Assembly (NCBI GenBank): GCA_002104905.1
Contig: MCFE01000609.1
Coordinates: 1-53,205, forward strand
Source of the DNA: Basidiobolus meristosporus CBS 931.73
Taxonomy: Eukaryota; Basidiobolomycota; Basidiobolomycetes; Basidiobolales; Basidiobolaceae
DNA: 53,205 bases
Reading direction: 5' to 3'
Position 1 is the first letter of the stretch; the number at the start of each line of letters is the position of its first letter. Under the pieces are notes generated by a model. The model was not told the DNA's origin. It saw only the letters and a program-made list of their open reading frames with translations, and ran no database searches. Shown in pieces: positions 1 to 11,644 of this stretch. The position numbers were made by a program, and so were the translations under genes.

Positions 1-715
1 CATTTCAGAGTGAGGGTAGAGCATACATGTGGACATCTGAAGAGACTCAGCATATTAGCAGGTAAATACTGGGAAAGTCATATATAAGAGAAAACAGCAG
101 AATAGGTAAAAAAGTTAAGATACTTATTTATGCACATTATATTCATACAAGAAGACATCCACTGAAAGAGATGTGTCTGGAGCATTATGAAGAGTAAATA
201 AAGCAAGGAAAGTACTATTCTGAGCAACATAAGTAAGATTGAGTAAAATTACCATAACTATATCCTACCTCTGGCATTATGGTAGATAATATAGTGCCAG
301 ATAGTGCCATAGATTGCCAAATTGATCCAATACTATAAACTGGCTGGTACAATGTGGCACTATCCAACAGAATAAGTCTATTATATCTACTTCTGTCTGA
401 TAAGATCTGCTGATCTATCTGGGAGCAATACTACTGACTCAATAGATCAGACTGATGTGCTGGTAGTCCAAGCATTTATTTAACTAGTTTAACTATTAAC
501 TGATCTAATTAAACAATCAGTAGTAGAACATTGCATTCTTCTGTAATAAAGCTGAGAGGGTTCTCCTGAATCTCTTTACTTATGATACCAGTATCTTGAT
601 GGCTCAAACTTCTTCCAGGTGTTGGTTCTTAGTAATACATAGTTCCCAATGTCAAAGCCTATGGTAATAGAGTCTTATCAAATCTCTGTTTCATCTTTTC
701 AGTACTTTGTGATAT

Positions 716-1132
716 TTAGGCCAGTCCCTCCTGACATTTTTGTTCCAATTTTTTGTGTCTGCTAGGTAGAACAAGTTCATCCTCCAAGTTGTTGGTGAGC
801 TTTAGTTCTGTGGGATATCCTGCAATCCTTGTTTCACATCCATACAATAAGTAAAATGGTGAATGTTGGGTAGTGTTGTGCACCCTTACATTACAGTCAG
901 GCAGTGCTTGGTCAATATAGTTAGCCCATATACATACAACTTCATTTGCATACACGGTGAGCATTTTCTCAAGTAATCTATTCAGCTGCTCAGTGACTCC
1001 ATCAGTTGAAGGGTGATATTCCATATTTTTCACATGTTTGATCTGCTGCATATCCAGGTAGGCTTCCAATGGTTTTGCCATAAAGTTTGCTCCTCTATCA
1101 GAAAATATTTCCACAGGACATGCAAACTTCAA
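716..1132 (-). pseudogene. Gypsy integrase core fragment
   Basis: A 138-codon open stretch resembling the central part of the retroviral-type integrase core (rve). Near the N-terminus is SDRGANF, holding the second catalytic Asp. It is followed by a YHPSTDGVTEQLNR block holding the catalytic Glu (usually QTE; here VTE), and then the typical H-S-P-F-LLYG motif seen in Ty3/Gypsy integrases. The first catalytic Asp and the zinc finger lie in other broken frames to the right. It would catalyse strand transfer of element cDNA if intact; here it is only a fragment. Confidence 0.8.
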
Positions 1133-1331
1133 CAGGATCTCATGGCAGGTGAAGATAGCAACTTCTTGTTCACTGGCTACTAGTACAGCTCTGGTTGTTA
1201 GCCATTTGTTGACATGGTTAATTGCTACTAGAATCCACCAATTGCATTTCTAGTCATGGCAGCATTCCAATATAGTCAGTTCCCCATCCCTCAGATGGTC
1301 TTATAGGCTCCAAAGGAAAATGCTTAGCAAC

Positions 1332-1538
1332 TCACTGTGGTTGACCTTGTTTGATTTGACAACTTGGGCAATAGGCAATAGGGCATCCATCAGCAATCTG
1401 GTAAAGCATTTCATCCTGTACTACAAATTTACTGGCTTCATCCCACATAATCATCTTAATATTTTTATTCATCACATTAGGAATGGCTTGGTCCTCCAAG
1501 TACTTTGGTAATAAGCTGGACCAATCTGTTTGATGCAC
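1332..1538 (-). pseudogene. Gypsy integrase zinc-binding region fragment
   Basis: A short open stretch on the minus strand with a C-terminal CPSCQIKQGQPQ, which matches the CxxC half of the integrase HHCC zinc-binding module (typical form CxxCQ..K). The preceding residues (DEMLYQIADG) resemble the loop before this module in Ty3/Gypsy elements. It lies in correct order upstream, in the coding sense, of the integrase core at 1132-716, but in a separate frame. Confidence 0.6.
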
Positions 1539-1818
1539 CAGGTTAAGTTGTGCAACTAGTTATAGTCCTGATAAGGCATCAGCAACCGTGTTATTTTTCC
1601 CAGGGCAACAGGCAGTCTCTAGGTAAAATTGATGAATATAGTCACTTCATCATGTCATTCTTCTGGATGGTGCCTTCTGAGTAGATGGACACTTAAGTGA
1701 AGCCTGATCAGTCTTCACCGTGTACTTGACTCCATTGATGTAGCATATCCAGGTTGTTAAGCTATTATCATGGCAAGCATCTCCTTCTCATGCATTGGAT
1801 AGTTTTGTTCTGCAGAGT

Positions 1819-2079
1819 TCAGTTTATTAGGTCCAAAAGCCACAGATATTCCCTTCCTTCATGTTCTTGGCCCCATACCCCACTAATTGCATAATCTACA
1901 TGCTTTACAGAACTGTTTCTTACTAAGTTTACTTGTGTTGAGCCTACTGGAGTTGACCAAGATGAAATCCAGTTTGGCAGGTAGTAGCTCATATGATTGA
2001 TTGCCTTTTTGGATTTGAGCAGCATGGGTTCTCTAAATGATTGATGGATAACAGTTGAATAGCCATGTTTCCCAAGCAC
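1819..2079 (-). pseudogene. Gypsy RNase H start fragment
   Basis: The end of this short frame (DYAISGVWGQEHEG) resembles the first strand of Ty3/Gypsy RNase H, where a catalytic Asp starts a D-S-xx-A-I/V-GAVL-Q pattern followed by the acidic residues of the EG/DG turn. The rest of RNase H and all of the reverse transcriptase are absent or unrecognisable. The call rests on one motif and on position between protease and integrase pieces. Confidence 0.5.
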
Positions 2080-2112
2080 AAGGTCAAGTTTGCAGTTTCC
2101 AAATATGTAGAC

Positions 2113-2307
2113 CTATAAGTCTTCTTCATAGTCATTGATTTTCATTCTCACTGGCTGAGTAGTGTGGCTGATTATGTGAGAGTTCCCATCTGCTGTTGAA
2201 ACTGAAGTTGGTTTGGTAAATTCTGAGCTGATTCTAGCATTCAAGGCAAGTTGCTCTGACACAAACATGTGTGAAGCTCCTGAGTTAGTTGTGATCTTGG
2301 TAGGCAC
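2113..2307 (-). pseudogene. Gypsy aspartic protease fragment
   Basis: The frame holds NSGASHMFVS, a retropepsin active-site motif of the DSGAS type in which the catalytic Asp is replaced by Asn, so the protease would be inactive. It is followed by the hydrophobic strands expected of a retropepsin. The open frame stops just short of the 2327 boundary of an inserted repeat, which separates it from any gag. Confidence 0.65.
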
Positions 2308-2326
2308 TCCCCCTGTGAAAGATTAT

Positions 2327-3602
2327 TGTGATGATCCTATCAAAAGGTTATCACAAAGTTAAAATCCTGAGACTATGAGGTACTGATCCTATCAGGACAC
2401 TGTCCAGACACCCTTGAAAAATAATTGCACCCCAGATTTCACAAAAAACTTGGTTAAAGTTCCTCATCACAACAATGTATAAGTGGCTTTTGATTGGTTC
2501 CCTGCCAATTTGCTCACTTTCTGAACTCAGACACTCTATCTCCTCCTATAATTGTGCGCATTGATTAGCTATTGCCTCTTTTTCACACTCCTTACTTGTT
2601 GACTCAACCACTTCTCTTACTTCTCATGTGTACCAATTGATTTATTTCTATTAAAACTTCAGTTGTACCTCAATTGCTAATGGTATTGACCTATACAAGT
2701 CCCTATACCCTAAACTAACATTAAGCCCAACCCCACACTCAACAAGTAACTCCATTAAAATCTACCATTCAACAAGTATTTCTGCTGTAATGCTCTGGTT
2801 CCACAACTTTGGTGGAACCTAACAGCTTTATGCCATTGTTCATTCACTGGTTTCCACATGTCCTGGTCTTCATCCAGTACGGCAAGGTCTAGCACCCTAT
2901 CTGCCAGTCATTGCAATGAATCCTTGCAATATTGCTACTTTGACTGAGTGCTTCTTGAGTGGTACTACACTTTTTCCTTGATAAATGTTGGGCTAGTGCA
3001 TCTGTGTCTGCCTGCTTGTCCCTAATTGGCACTCTTCCACCTACCTGATGTCTCTCTGATGCTTTTCTGGAGCTTTTGTTCCAGCTGGTAATGGACTCTT
3101 GAGGAAGCTGCTGGTTTTTAGCCATAGAACCCTTGTTCTTCTGCCTTTGATAGTTTCTGCTATTCTTAATATACTTTCTTAGCATACCAATGCTGGCACA
3201 AAATCTGTTTGCCTGTTTGAATGTTGGATAATGGTCATGGAACAAGTCAAGTGCATTTTGCTTGGCCTTGAGTTTCTGATAGTCCCTTGGTATGCTGGCC
3301 TTAAGGTGATGGTGTGCTAAAATTCTGATGGCCTCTTAAATATCAGCCCACTCTTCATTACTGCACACAATGGCTTCATGGATCTTCAATGTCTTTTGAT
3401 TTTTAGGCTTTGGTATAAACACCACATTGTCTCCCTCCCATGCTTTGATAGGTTTTTCTGTGGGCTTTATCTTTGGGCACTGTTGTTGTGCTTCAAAGAC
3501 TATATGGTGTGTGAGTACCAAATGTAGTACCCACTCTTTGCCCAAGAGTTCTCCCCAGTCTCCTACCCCAAGTCCCCCAGTATCCTCCCTATGATTCCCC
3601 AA
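2327..3602 (-). mobile_element. Repeat element copy 1 (family of the TIR element at 12018-13279)
   Basis: From 2327 the sequence begins TGTGATGATCCTAT and runs closely parallel to 12018 onward for several hundred bases, then more loosely to about 3250. The minus strand carries two consecutive open pieces (3602-3336 and 3245-2889) that read as one interrupted, lysine- and glutamine-rich protein. Its C-terminal half is homologous to the protein pieces at 13160-12332. I do not recognise the family. I could not find a matching right-hand inverted terminus in this copy, so its right boundary is uncertain. It sits against the Gypsy protease and probably inserted into that element. Confidence 0.5.
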
Positions 3603-3801
3603 TGTGTCCTCCCTCCTGTTCCTGCCCTTATCTAGCTAGAACACTTGCTACAACAGGAAGGTATTCACACCCTTATTTTATAACACATTATCTATTATCT
3701 AAGCCCCTCTGAGTGATGTTTATATATATCCAATTGAGCCAAATGAGAGAACAACAAAATATGGACAGAATAAACACAAGTCTTTATTACCTTGCTACCT
3801 T

Positions 3802-4128
3802 CTATTGGAAGCTATTCTGATCTAAGTGATACTGACTTGACCTACAAGCCCTCCCACTCACCAGGTATGGTTGATAATAACCCACAGGGGGTTCCTCTGC
3901 TGTTACTCCAGGAAATAGCTCAATTCTTGGCTGTGACATTGAGCTACTTGAGTTCCTTCTTTGCAGCAAAGATACTGCTTTCTCTACCTGAGATATTGAT
4001 TGTTCTACATGTATTATCCACTCATTCTGCTTCTGGACTATTTCCTGATTTTTCTGGGCCATTGCATCTATCCTATCAGCCACTGCACTTAATTGCTTCA
4101 TTAATGCTCTAGTAAGAGCTGACAACAT
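3802..4128 (-). pseudogene. Coiled-coil gag-like fragment
   Basis: A 108-codon open stretch on the minus strand, predicted largely helical: heptad-like hydrophobic spacing over the first 60 residues (A-L-M-K-Q-L...V-A-D-R-I...), then a Ser/Pro-rich stretch. It lies on the coding-strand 5' side of the Gypsy pol pieces and could be the start of that element's gag, but no capsid or zinc-knuckle motif is visible. Function not established. Confidence 0.3.
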
Positions 4129-4138
4129 ACTTGCAAAT

Positions 4139-4775
4139 ATGGGTGATGGTGATGTGATGCAGCCACTTGCTGGTCTTCAACTGAGGGTACTGCATTTGCT
4201 ACATTCTCATCTGCCTGAGCATGATGGTCAGCTTGTGGCTCTGCAGAGGTTCTCAATTGTCTACTTGATTGAGAGCCTGAGGAGTCTGGATTATTACCTT
4301 CAGTGGGAAACTGTTAACATGGCCTTTTTTAGATGTAGCCCTGCTTGTTGCACTGAATGTCAAAGCAAGCTGTTTCCAACTGCTCTTATGTTGCTGTCAG
4401 CGGTGGGGTTTGGTTGGGAACCAGAGAGCTTTGCTTTATTTTTTGGCGGCATATATATGGAAGTGAGTCAAGCCAAAGGGGATATGGTGCTACATATACA
4501 TATGTATGTGGTGCCACAACTTTATTTATAATGCTTACTATGGCAGGTCATCATTGAATCTTACATTCATGTAGGTGCAATGTCTCAAATACAAGACTGT
4601 CTTAAATAGACATGAGTATTGACCATAAAGTGATATAATAGTGATATGTTGCCAAAGGTCAAACTGTTTGCCCCATGGACAAGACTACTTTGACTCGGTG
4701 CCATAAGAGAAGAGAGAAAAACCATGCTGCTATGGTAGCAAGCCTCTCTGCCTTGAAGCACACAGACAGCATAAA
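4139..4775. other. No recognisable gene
   Basis: An open stretch on the plus strand (4139-4531) has no family motif and lies between transposon relics. I see nothing here that I can support as a gene. Confidence 0.5.
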
Positions 4776-6095
4776 ATGTATTACAAGGATCACAGCTGGT
4801 GTTTTGCCACACAAGTCATATTTGACCATTCATTGGGCACTTCTGTACTACCATTATATTGCCGGCCAGTTGATACTTCTATATTAGCACCTAGCCAGAT
4901 TTGTCACCTTGTGCAAACTGGGTCAGGTGAGTTTGTGATGCCTCTAGGATCACCTCAGCCTTCTGAATATGGCATGCAGAGTGATAGTTCTGACAGAGAA
5001 GGTTCACTGATGGATTGTGAGCCTATCTCTCTTAGCAACTGTGCCACATATGAGCCTGGTCAAATCCAAATATGCAATGTGACAACACTTGTTGAACAAG
5101 TACCAAGGATACTTTGTGGAGCCAAGTGAGCCCAATAATCTATCTACTGGTGAATGATGTAATGTTGTAGCTAGAGAAGTGGCACATTTCCATTAATATC
5201 AGTAATGGGAGCTATGAGGATTTACTACAACTTCTTGCCAAAACCATTCCAGGATGCAACCTTCCATACACATGTTACAAGTGTACAAAGGTCATGCAGC
5301 TGGCAACATATGATCCAGAGACTGTCCTGATCCCAGCATGTGTTAACAGTTCCATGGCATTCACATCCAAAATGCTACCATTGCAACATGTTCAAGTTGT
5401 CAGGAAATCACTACCATTGAGGGAAAACATTGTTCACACTCTGGATATATTCCAGTCATACCCCATCTGAGGAAGCTAATGCAGACCAATAAATATTGCA
5501 AAGCTATACAGTACTGTGCTCAGTATCAATCAAGTGCAAACATATCCAATAAATTCAATGGCAAACATTACAAACAGCTAAGAAGAAAGGGCTACTTTGG
5601 AGGTATGTATGATCATACCTTTGCCTTAGCACTTGATGGATTCTTATTAAATAAGAACTCTACCAGCAAATCCTGCTGGCCACTGATTCTCACAAATCTG
5701 AATCTGCCACCCATCTTACAGCACAGAGCAATAATCTGATCATAGTCACACTGATATCTGGGCCTAAATCACTGTCTAACCTGGATAGCTATCTATATCC
5801 ATTGCTGCATGCATTCTGTATGCTCTCCAGAGGGATATGTGGTAATGGAAAGTATTCCATTACTACAATATCACTAAACCAATATTGCACTCATTTCTTT
5901 GTTGTGCTTTTTGCTATTGTAACACACAAGTGAAAGATCAAGAAGTTCCAACTTTGAAGGACAAATGCTCCAGACCCTGACAAGCAATTCACCCAGGGAT
6001 ATTATGTCATACAGAACATGTAGTAACCAACATATGCTTCTAATTACAGCTCATTTGAAGCAGTACTTAAGGAGTTATGACCTAAAGAGTCCAAT
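4776..6095 (+). pseudogene. Plavaka/Tnp2-like transposase relic
   Basis: Several plus-strand frames joined by shifts and stops carry a Plavaka-type (Tnp2/KDZ-related) transposase. The clearest part is 5479-5739. An N-terminal N-K-F-N-G-K-H-Y-K-Q-L block is followed by LALDGFLLNK and then a CWPLILTNLNLPP block. This matches the family pattern of an Asp-Gly-Phe motif followed by WP-L-L-N-LPP, the Asp being the presumed catalytic residue. Before it, 4776-5400 holds acidic and Ser-rich sequence typical of the leader. A downstream frame still reads like the family but is punctuated by stops. A short segment of this relic (about 5295-5347) recurs near 8215 and 11573. Inactive. Confidence 0.6.
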
Positions 6096-6274
6096 TGTTA
6101 TATACACTATGCCTTATAGCTAGTATTACTATGGTGACTTTGATTGCATGTAACTTTCAAACCAGCCAATCAAATCACACGAAATTCTCACAGGTGCTGC
6201 ACCTATGTCTGATCTGTGCCACTGCAATGATTTTATCTTTGTATCACATGTATTGCTTGCGCAATTGCCCAAAA

Positions 6275-6915
6275 ACTGTGATCCTTCAGAATATTAATAT
6301 ATATGACTTCCCCAGCTGAAAAATAAAGGGAGAGCCTCTCTTTCCAGAATCTCCACACTACAATTACAAGTTTAAAGGTTATAAGACTTCCCCTGCATCA
6401 CTTGCACTGTTGAGTATTCTGACTTTGATTGGTACTACATCAGTAAAGAGACTGCAAAGCTCACAAGAATCCAATCTAAGTTCTACAAAAAACTACCACT
6501 TTTCTGTTGGAAAAGTCCCCTCTAAGAAACCCCTTTACTCTAAAGAAACCCCTTTAGACACCTCTTTAGAGACTTCTACAACACACCCCTTTAGGTTAAA
6601 GGAAAGTTCAGAATTTCCATATTAGGAAATATTTTCTCAGAAAGGAAAGTGACTTCCAAATAAGGAAACATTACTATAAAAGAAAATAAGCCCATTAGTC
6701 AACGGAAGGTCAGAACACTGCTGTAGAAGTGATAAACACTGCCTATAGTAAATCTTGAGCCTAAGATTGAGGAAATTAGTGAAAGTTATATCTTCTATTG
6801 GTATATCAAACTCCCAATAAACTATTTCAGTATTAGCATACTGGAAGTTGTTGTATATTGTTGATTAGCCTCTACATTGTAGAACAAGCCCCAAATTAAT
6901 CATAATACAGCACAA
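6275..6915. repeat. Dispersed repeat R, copy 1
   Basis: This stretch is homologous over most of its length to 18395-18795. Both run from CTTCAGAA...ACTTCCCCAGCTGAAAA to TAATCATAATACAGCACAAC or a close variant. The other copy lacks about 200 bases of the middle and was split by the Copia insertion at 13360-18394, its left remnant being around 13341-13359. The right end begins, on the minus strand, with TGTTATAATTAG-like sequence, so it may be a decayed LTR, but I cannot define the family. Confidence 0.55.
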
Positions 6916-7449
6916 CAGATAGCAGTAAATGGCCATTATGTAAAAGTGCCTATTAGTTTCTGCATTAGAGATACCCCAACCATCAGCAAGATAGCAGGTT
7001 TTTTGGGCCCAATGGATGGTATTGCTCTCAAATGTGTGAGATCCAGGGGATTTACTCCATAACTCACACACATTATTATAACCCAAACACCAGCACTAAG
7101 AACCTCAACTTTCCACACAGAGAATGTGCAGAAGTCAGCATGCAATTGCAGCAAAAGTTGGCAAGCTATAAGCCATTGGCCAGAATATGGGATCAATTGG
7201 AAACCAGAGACACTTAAGATGGAGAGTATCTGTTAGCGCAAAAGATTTCCACTGGGAGTAATGCATTTGCTTTTCAACAATATCCCTACACTGATGACTA
7301 AGTTGTACTTGGGGCATTTCAATCAAATGAGACCTTCAAGATACCAGAGAAATTTGAAAGAATTGAAGGATATTACAGAGTATCTGCTACCTTAAGTACT
7401 TCTCATGGGCTCCAATCAATATTTGTAGGTATATGCAACAATTATAGTT
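6916..7449. other. No recognisable gene
   Basis: Short overlapping open stretches exist on both strands (for example 6936-7196 and 7135-7326, minus), but none shows a family motif and none is longer than chance expectation for this base composition. Probably decayed transposon sequence. Confidence 0.5.
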
Positions 7450-7455
7450 GCTTTC

Positions 7456-8040
7456 CTAAGTTTCAGTCATTTGGGAAAAGTATTCTTCTGTAATATATAG
7501 ATGAGCTCTGAGGGTTTTTATTTTCATCCTCCGTATCACTATGTTCTTGGGCTTCAATATGGTTGAGGGCTCTTGCTGACTAGTGTAAATATATCTGAGG
7601 GCAGTACTCTGAGATGTGCTCATGCCGGTGGCAACAAAGGCCTTTCTGCTTACATTCTTCTGTTCAGGGATTCTTATGCATAGCACCTGATTTCATTGGG
7701 ACTGCTTCTGATTGTCTTTTTTCATAATGTTGTAACTTCTCATATTAGTCACTGTAGGCTTTCCAAGTCCAAGTATAGCTGAGTCATTGTCAATGGCAAT
7801 CTTGATGGCTTCTTTGATAGTCTGAGGTATTCAATAATCTACTTCCTTGCAAGTTCTTTCTTTAAATCCATCAAGGAGGTATTCAACTTGATTTAGGGTA
7901 TCAATCTGTCCAACTAGACATCTATGCTCATAGATTTATTCTTGAGCAATTCCTTTTTGTGAGAGTATCTTCAGCTTCCACCTTTATAATGTCTGCTGTT
8001 GTGGGGGCTCAAGAGCATTCTATAACTCCAAAATAAACTT
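7456..8040 (-). pseudogene. Gypsy gag (Retrotrans_gag) relic
   Basis: Reading leftwards on the minus strand, pieces in shifting frames follow the Retrotrans_gag pattern: L-x-N-A-L-E-P-P, then W-x-L-K-x-L-S-Q-K-G, then E-Y/x-x-x-x-R-C-L-V-G-Q-I-D-T-L-N-Q-V-E, then a G-F-K-E-R-T-C-K-E-V block and a P-Q-T-I-K-E-A-I-x-I-A segment. This corresponds to the helical capsid region that ends in 'L..L...ir..v....p.tl.eAi..A'. Several stops interrupt it. The adjacent 7686-7456 frame may be the gag tail. It would form the virus-like particle shell if intact. Confidence 0.55.
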
Positions 8041-8189
8041 ATCTCAGATAGCAATAGTACAGCATCCCATCATAGTGATCAGCCTGTTCTTGTTGTGGTA
8101 TCACTGTAAAGCTGTCTCTGCCAAATATGAAGCTGCACAGTGCACTTGCTTTTGGGGGTAATTCATTTAGCCTCAAAACTGCCTGACCA

Positions 8190-8286
8190 TGTACATGGTA
8201 TAAATGGATAACTGTCATGCAGCTGGCAACATATGACCCAGGGACTGTCCTGATACCAGCATGTGTTAACAATGGCATGGCATTAT
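8190..8286 (+). repeat. Flank segment F (duplicated at 11553-11644)
   Basis: About 95 bases starting ATGGTATAAATGGATAA and ending GCATGGCATTAT are nearly identical to 11553-11644, and each copy is followed directly by a copy of the LTR-B repeat. Part of it also resembles 5295-5347 in the Plavaka-like relic, so the target was itself transposon-derived. Confidence 0.8.
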
Positions 8287-8634
8287 TGTTGCAATATTAT
8301 GAGGAGTATTGGAAGTGATATGGAGAACTAGAGGATTTACATGTTACTCCCTTATGGATTTATTGATCAAAAGTGTGGTATTTATACTTATGATGAAGTA
8401 GAGCAAACAAACATGTGGAGTTTGCTAATGAAGATCCCAAGAATATGAGTGCAAAGTGTGGGGGCTTTTGGACAACTTTGAGAAAGATCATAATCTGGGT
8501 ACCTGATAATTTGGTGAAAATATTCTAAGTAAATCCAACAAGAAATTTAGTCAGGACAGTATGCTAATCAAAGAATAAGATATATGTGACTAAGTTAGCA
8601 TGAATATTTTGGTGATGACTTAGTAATTACAACA
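8287..8634. repeat. Copia-type LTR, family B, copy 1
   Basis: A 348-bp repeat with ends TGTTGCAATATT...AATTACAACA. Two further 348-bp copies start at 11195 and 11645. It is followed at 8635 by CTCCCACTCA, the complement of a polypurine tract, so it is the left LTR of an element coding on the minus strand. Much of its internal sequence (GGACAACTTTGAGA, GGTGAAAATATTC) is shared with the family A LTRs at 13360 and 18046, so the two families are related. Confidence 0.85.
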
Positions 8635-11194
8635 CTCCCACTCAACATAATATTCACGAGTAATAAATAAATATTGAGAGTGTGCTATCAGTAATAAGCA
8701 TGTAAGACTTAGCTGTGTTGCATACTGGACTAGTATATTATCCAACAGTATATGCATCTGTGCTCAACTTACTTGAACAAGAAAATACTTGTAACTCAGT
8801 GTGTATATCTACTTAATAGTACACCTAAAAATCACAATGATCTGATCAATGTACTATTCATTAGTTTTGATCAGTTGTAGAAGATGGAATAGTGCTCTAA
8901 GCCTAATTATCAGACTGTAATGCTGCTATATAGCCTCTGGGCTATCCAATGTTTTTTATTTGAGCAAAATTGACCCACTTTTGGTGAAGTTATGGTTTTG
9001 TCATTTATGGCAGATCAGGAGTTTTCTTATTTCCAGACAAAAGTCTAATTCACTTAGACAACTTCACTGTATGTCCATATTTGGCTCAGGGACAGTTACA
9101 TCCATGATATAGACTCTATATGAGGTAAAAGAAATGACCTATATTGGGCCAAGTTAAGGTTTTGTCATTTACGCCTGATCTGAATTATCCTCATTTCCTG
9201 GCACAGTGGCACATGCACACATGGCCAAAAAAAAGGTTTTTGCTCAACTCTGAGCTGGGATGGCCTGCTCCCACTTGACCCACGTCTGTTTAGTGATTCA
9301 GATCCACAAAAATTGATCTAGAGTGGTCATCTTTGTCTTTCTTGAGTGGCAATAACTTTCTTTGGACTGAATACTTCATTTGTGGTATATTCAAAGTCCA
9401 TATGTTTCTTGATTTACCCAGTTTGGAATTAGAAAGGTACCATTGGTGGTTTGGTAGCTGTTTTTAGAGTGCTTCCACTGATTTGCATTGATATGTTGCT
9501 TTTGTCTTATCAGAATATACTTGTAGAGTAGATACTGGTGCTTTTCCAGAAGTGAGATTCTCTTTAGCAAGGGTTTTGATTATCCTTATTCTCCTGATAG
9601 TTATTTGCAACCTTGAGCTTGGTTTGCAAGGCTAACTGATCTTGTCAGTGTCTTCAGTATCCATAAAAACCATCTGGTTGATCCTTGCGCCTTTTTCTTG
9701 AGATATACTACAGTATCTGGCAGATCCTGTTGAAATTTCAAGGCTCTTCTGGGGTTTCTGGCTTGGGAACTATGTACAAGGGGCTCCATGGAATATATCT
9801 GCACTGCCAGATAGTCCCAATATAGCCTACATAGGTTTTGGCTCCATTTCGGAAGTACTCCAATTTGCAGTAGTAGTATTTTCCCATTTTTCTTCCTTTT
9901 CTCTTTCTGCTGATGATCCAAGGGAATTCCTTTTGTGGAATGGTTCTGGACTTCCTTACAGGTGGGACCACAGTGTGTTTGAGCATAGAATACCTCATGA
10001 CATCATTTGTCCATAATATTTGACTACTTGAGAGTAATATAGTAAAAACTGGCATCCACTTAGATCAATCATAACATTTGATAGAGTTGTCCAAATTTGA
10101 TCAAATAAACTGCATCTGCAAGCTAGTTTCATCAGTGCTTTGGTATCAGACTCCAGTATATCAGCTTTTTGAGTTGCAGAGCTTGGCAGTCACTTGATCA
10201 ATCACAATTCTTTTGATCTGATCCAGAGAATTAAATGGCACCAAGTGTTTTCTCCCACTGTAATAAGTCATTTATATATAACAAGTATAAGGTACTATAT
10301 AATCATCTGAGTGGCTTGCAGTTTGTATACTGGCCAACTGTTGCTTGGTTGTATACTCTAATCAGGCTGGCAATCATTTGCTTCACTCTCTCTGGCTGGT
10401 GGTGGAATCTTCTTGAGTGGATTTTGCTGAGTTTGTATAAAACTTTCTCCCATTGTTTTCAGACTTACACAGAGTGATAGATTGTCTAACAGCTCCATAC
10501 TTGGCTCCTGGTACATTACTTCCAGTATCAAAACACTTGATACAAATATAGCATTCTTCCATTGGACTGTGTAGTATATATCCGTCCTCCAGATAGGTAT
10601 AAATGTATTATATATTGTCAGAATCCTTACAGCTCAGGAAGCTAGTTTCTAAAATCTCATCCCATTAATAGGTAGTCCAGAATAGCAGTTAACAGCTCCA
10701 GTTTTTGCATTCTTAGCCTTCTTTTGAGTGATAACAGATTTGGTAAAATCTTCCTCCAGCAATCATTCAGTGATGATCTATTTTTTTTTTCAATTCAGGA
10801 TAATATCCTATCCAAAAGCTTGTCTAACAGTCAATTGAGGTCATATGAGTACATAGAGCAATATATTTCATTGTAGATCTGGACCCTCAATTGCTGGAAT
10901 TACATAATTTTCTTTAGTATTGGTAGAGCACCAATGTACTATATTTCTTGACATATTTACATGTTAGCTCAATAGACTTTCCTTCATAACCAGCTTGCGT
11001 AGTTGCTGAATGAGTCTTTTGAAGGCACAGCCTTCTTCTCCACAGCAATATCCTCATGAACATAGTCCTTGCAGCAGCGGTAATCATCTTTAACTTTGGC
11101 AGGGCAATAGTGCTGAAAGTCTTTCCCCAGACTAGCAGAAAGGATCCAAGGCAAAGTAGACACCAAGAGGACAGCAAGCTTGGGGTTCATAACC
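8635..11194 (-). mobile_element. Decayed interior between family B LTRs
   Basis: Starts with a polypurine-tract complement (8635-8643) and ends at 11180-11194 with TTGGGGTTCATAACC, a primer-binding-site complement matching the initiator tRNA-Met anticodon region as in Copia. Typical Copia gag, protease, integrase or RT motifs are not visible. Open pieces at 11202-10984, 10055-9738 and 9921-9601 (minus) are lysine- and tryptophan-rich but unassignable. Probably the remnant of a heavily deleted or non-autonomous element. Confidence 0.5.
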
Positions 11195-11542
11195 TGTTGC
11201 AATATTCTGAGGAGTATTGGAAGTGATGGGGAGAACTAGAGGATATACATGTTATTCCCTTATAGATTTATTGATCAGAAGTATGGTATTTTTACTTTTG
11301 ATGAAGTAGAGCAAACAAACATGTAGCGTTTGTTAAGGAAGATCTCAAGAATATGTGTGCAAAGTTTGGGGGCTTTTGGACAACTTTGAGAAAGATCATA
11401 ATCTGGGTACCTGATAATTTGGTGAAAATATTCTAAGTAAATCCAACAAGAAATTTGGTCAGGACAGTATGCTAATCAAAGAATAAGATCTATGTGACTA
11501 AGTTAGCATGAATATTTTGGTGATAACTTAGTAATTACAACA
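11195..11542. repeat. Copia-type LTR, family B, copy 2
   Basis: A 348-bp copy, directly preceded by a PBS complement (11180-11194) and directly followed by CTCCCACTCA, the polypurine-tract side of a further element. It therefore has internal sequence on both sides, as expected after a tandem rearrangement. It differs more from copies 1 and 3 than they do from each other. Confidence 0.85.
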
Positions 11543-11644
11543 CTCCCACTCAATGGTATAAATGGATAATTGTCATGCAGCTGGCAACATATGACCCAGG
11601 GACTGTCCTGATACCAGCATGTGTTAACAATTGCATGGCATTAT

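Larger units (their letters stand above)
1..2310 (-). mobile_element. Ty3/Gypsy retrotransposon pol relic
   Basis: On the minus strand, reading from right to left, recognisable pieces appear in Ty3/Gypsy order: retropepsin (2307-2113), start of RNase H (2079-1819), integrase zinc-binding region (1538-1332) and integrase core (1132-716). The reverse transcriptase that should lie between protease and RNase H is missing, and frames are broken by stops and shifts throughout. Sequence to the left of 716 probably carries the integrase C-terminus but is too decayed to follow. The gag side to the right is interrupted by another repeat starting at 2327. Non-functional relic. Confidence 0.75.

Noticed and set aside
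8287-11542. LTR-B copies 1 and 2 as a simple intact Copia element
   Set aside because: Copy 2 is followed by a polypurine-tract side rather than a target duplication, and no Copia coding domains are visible between them.
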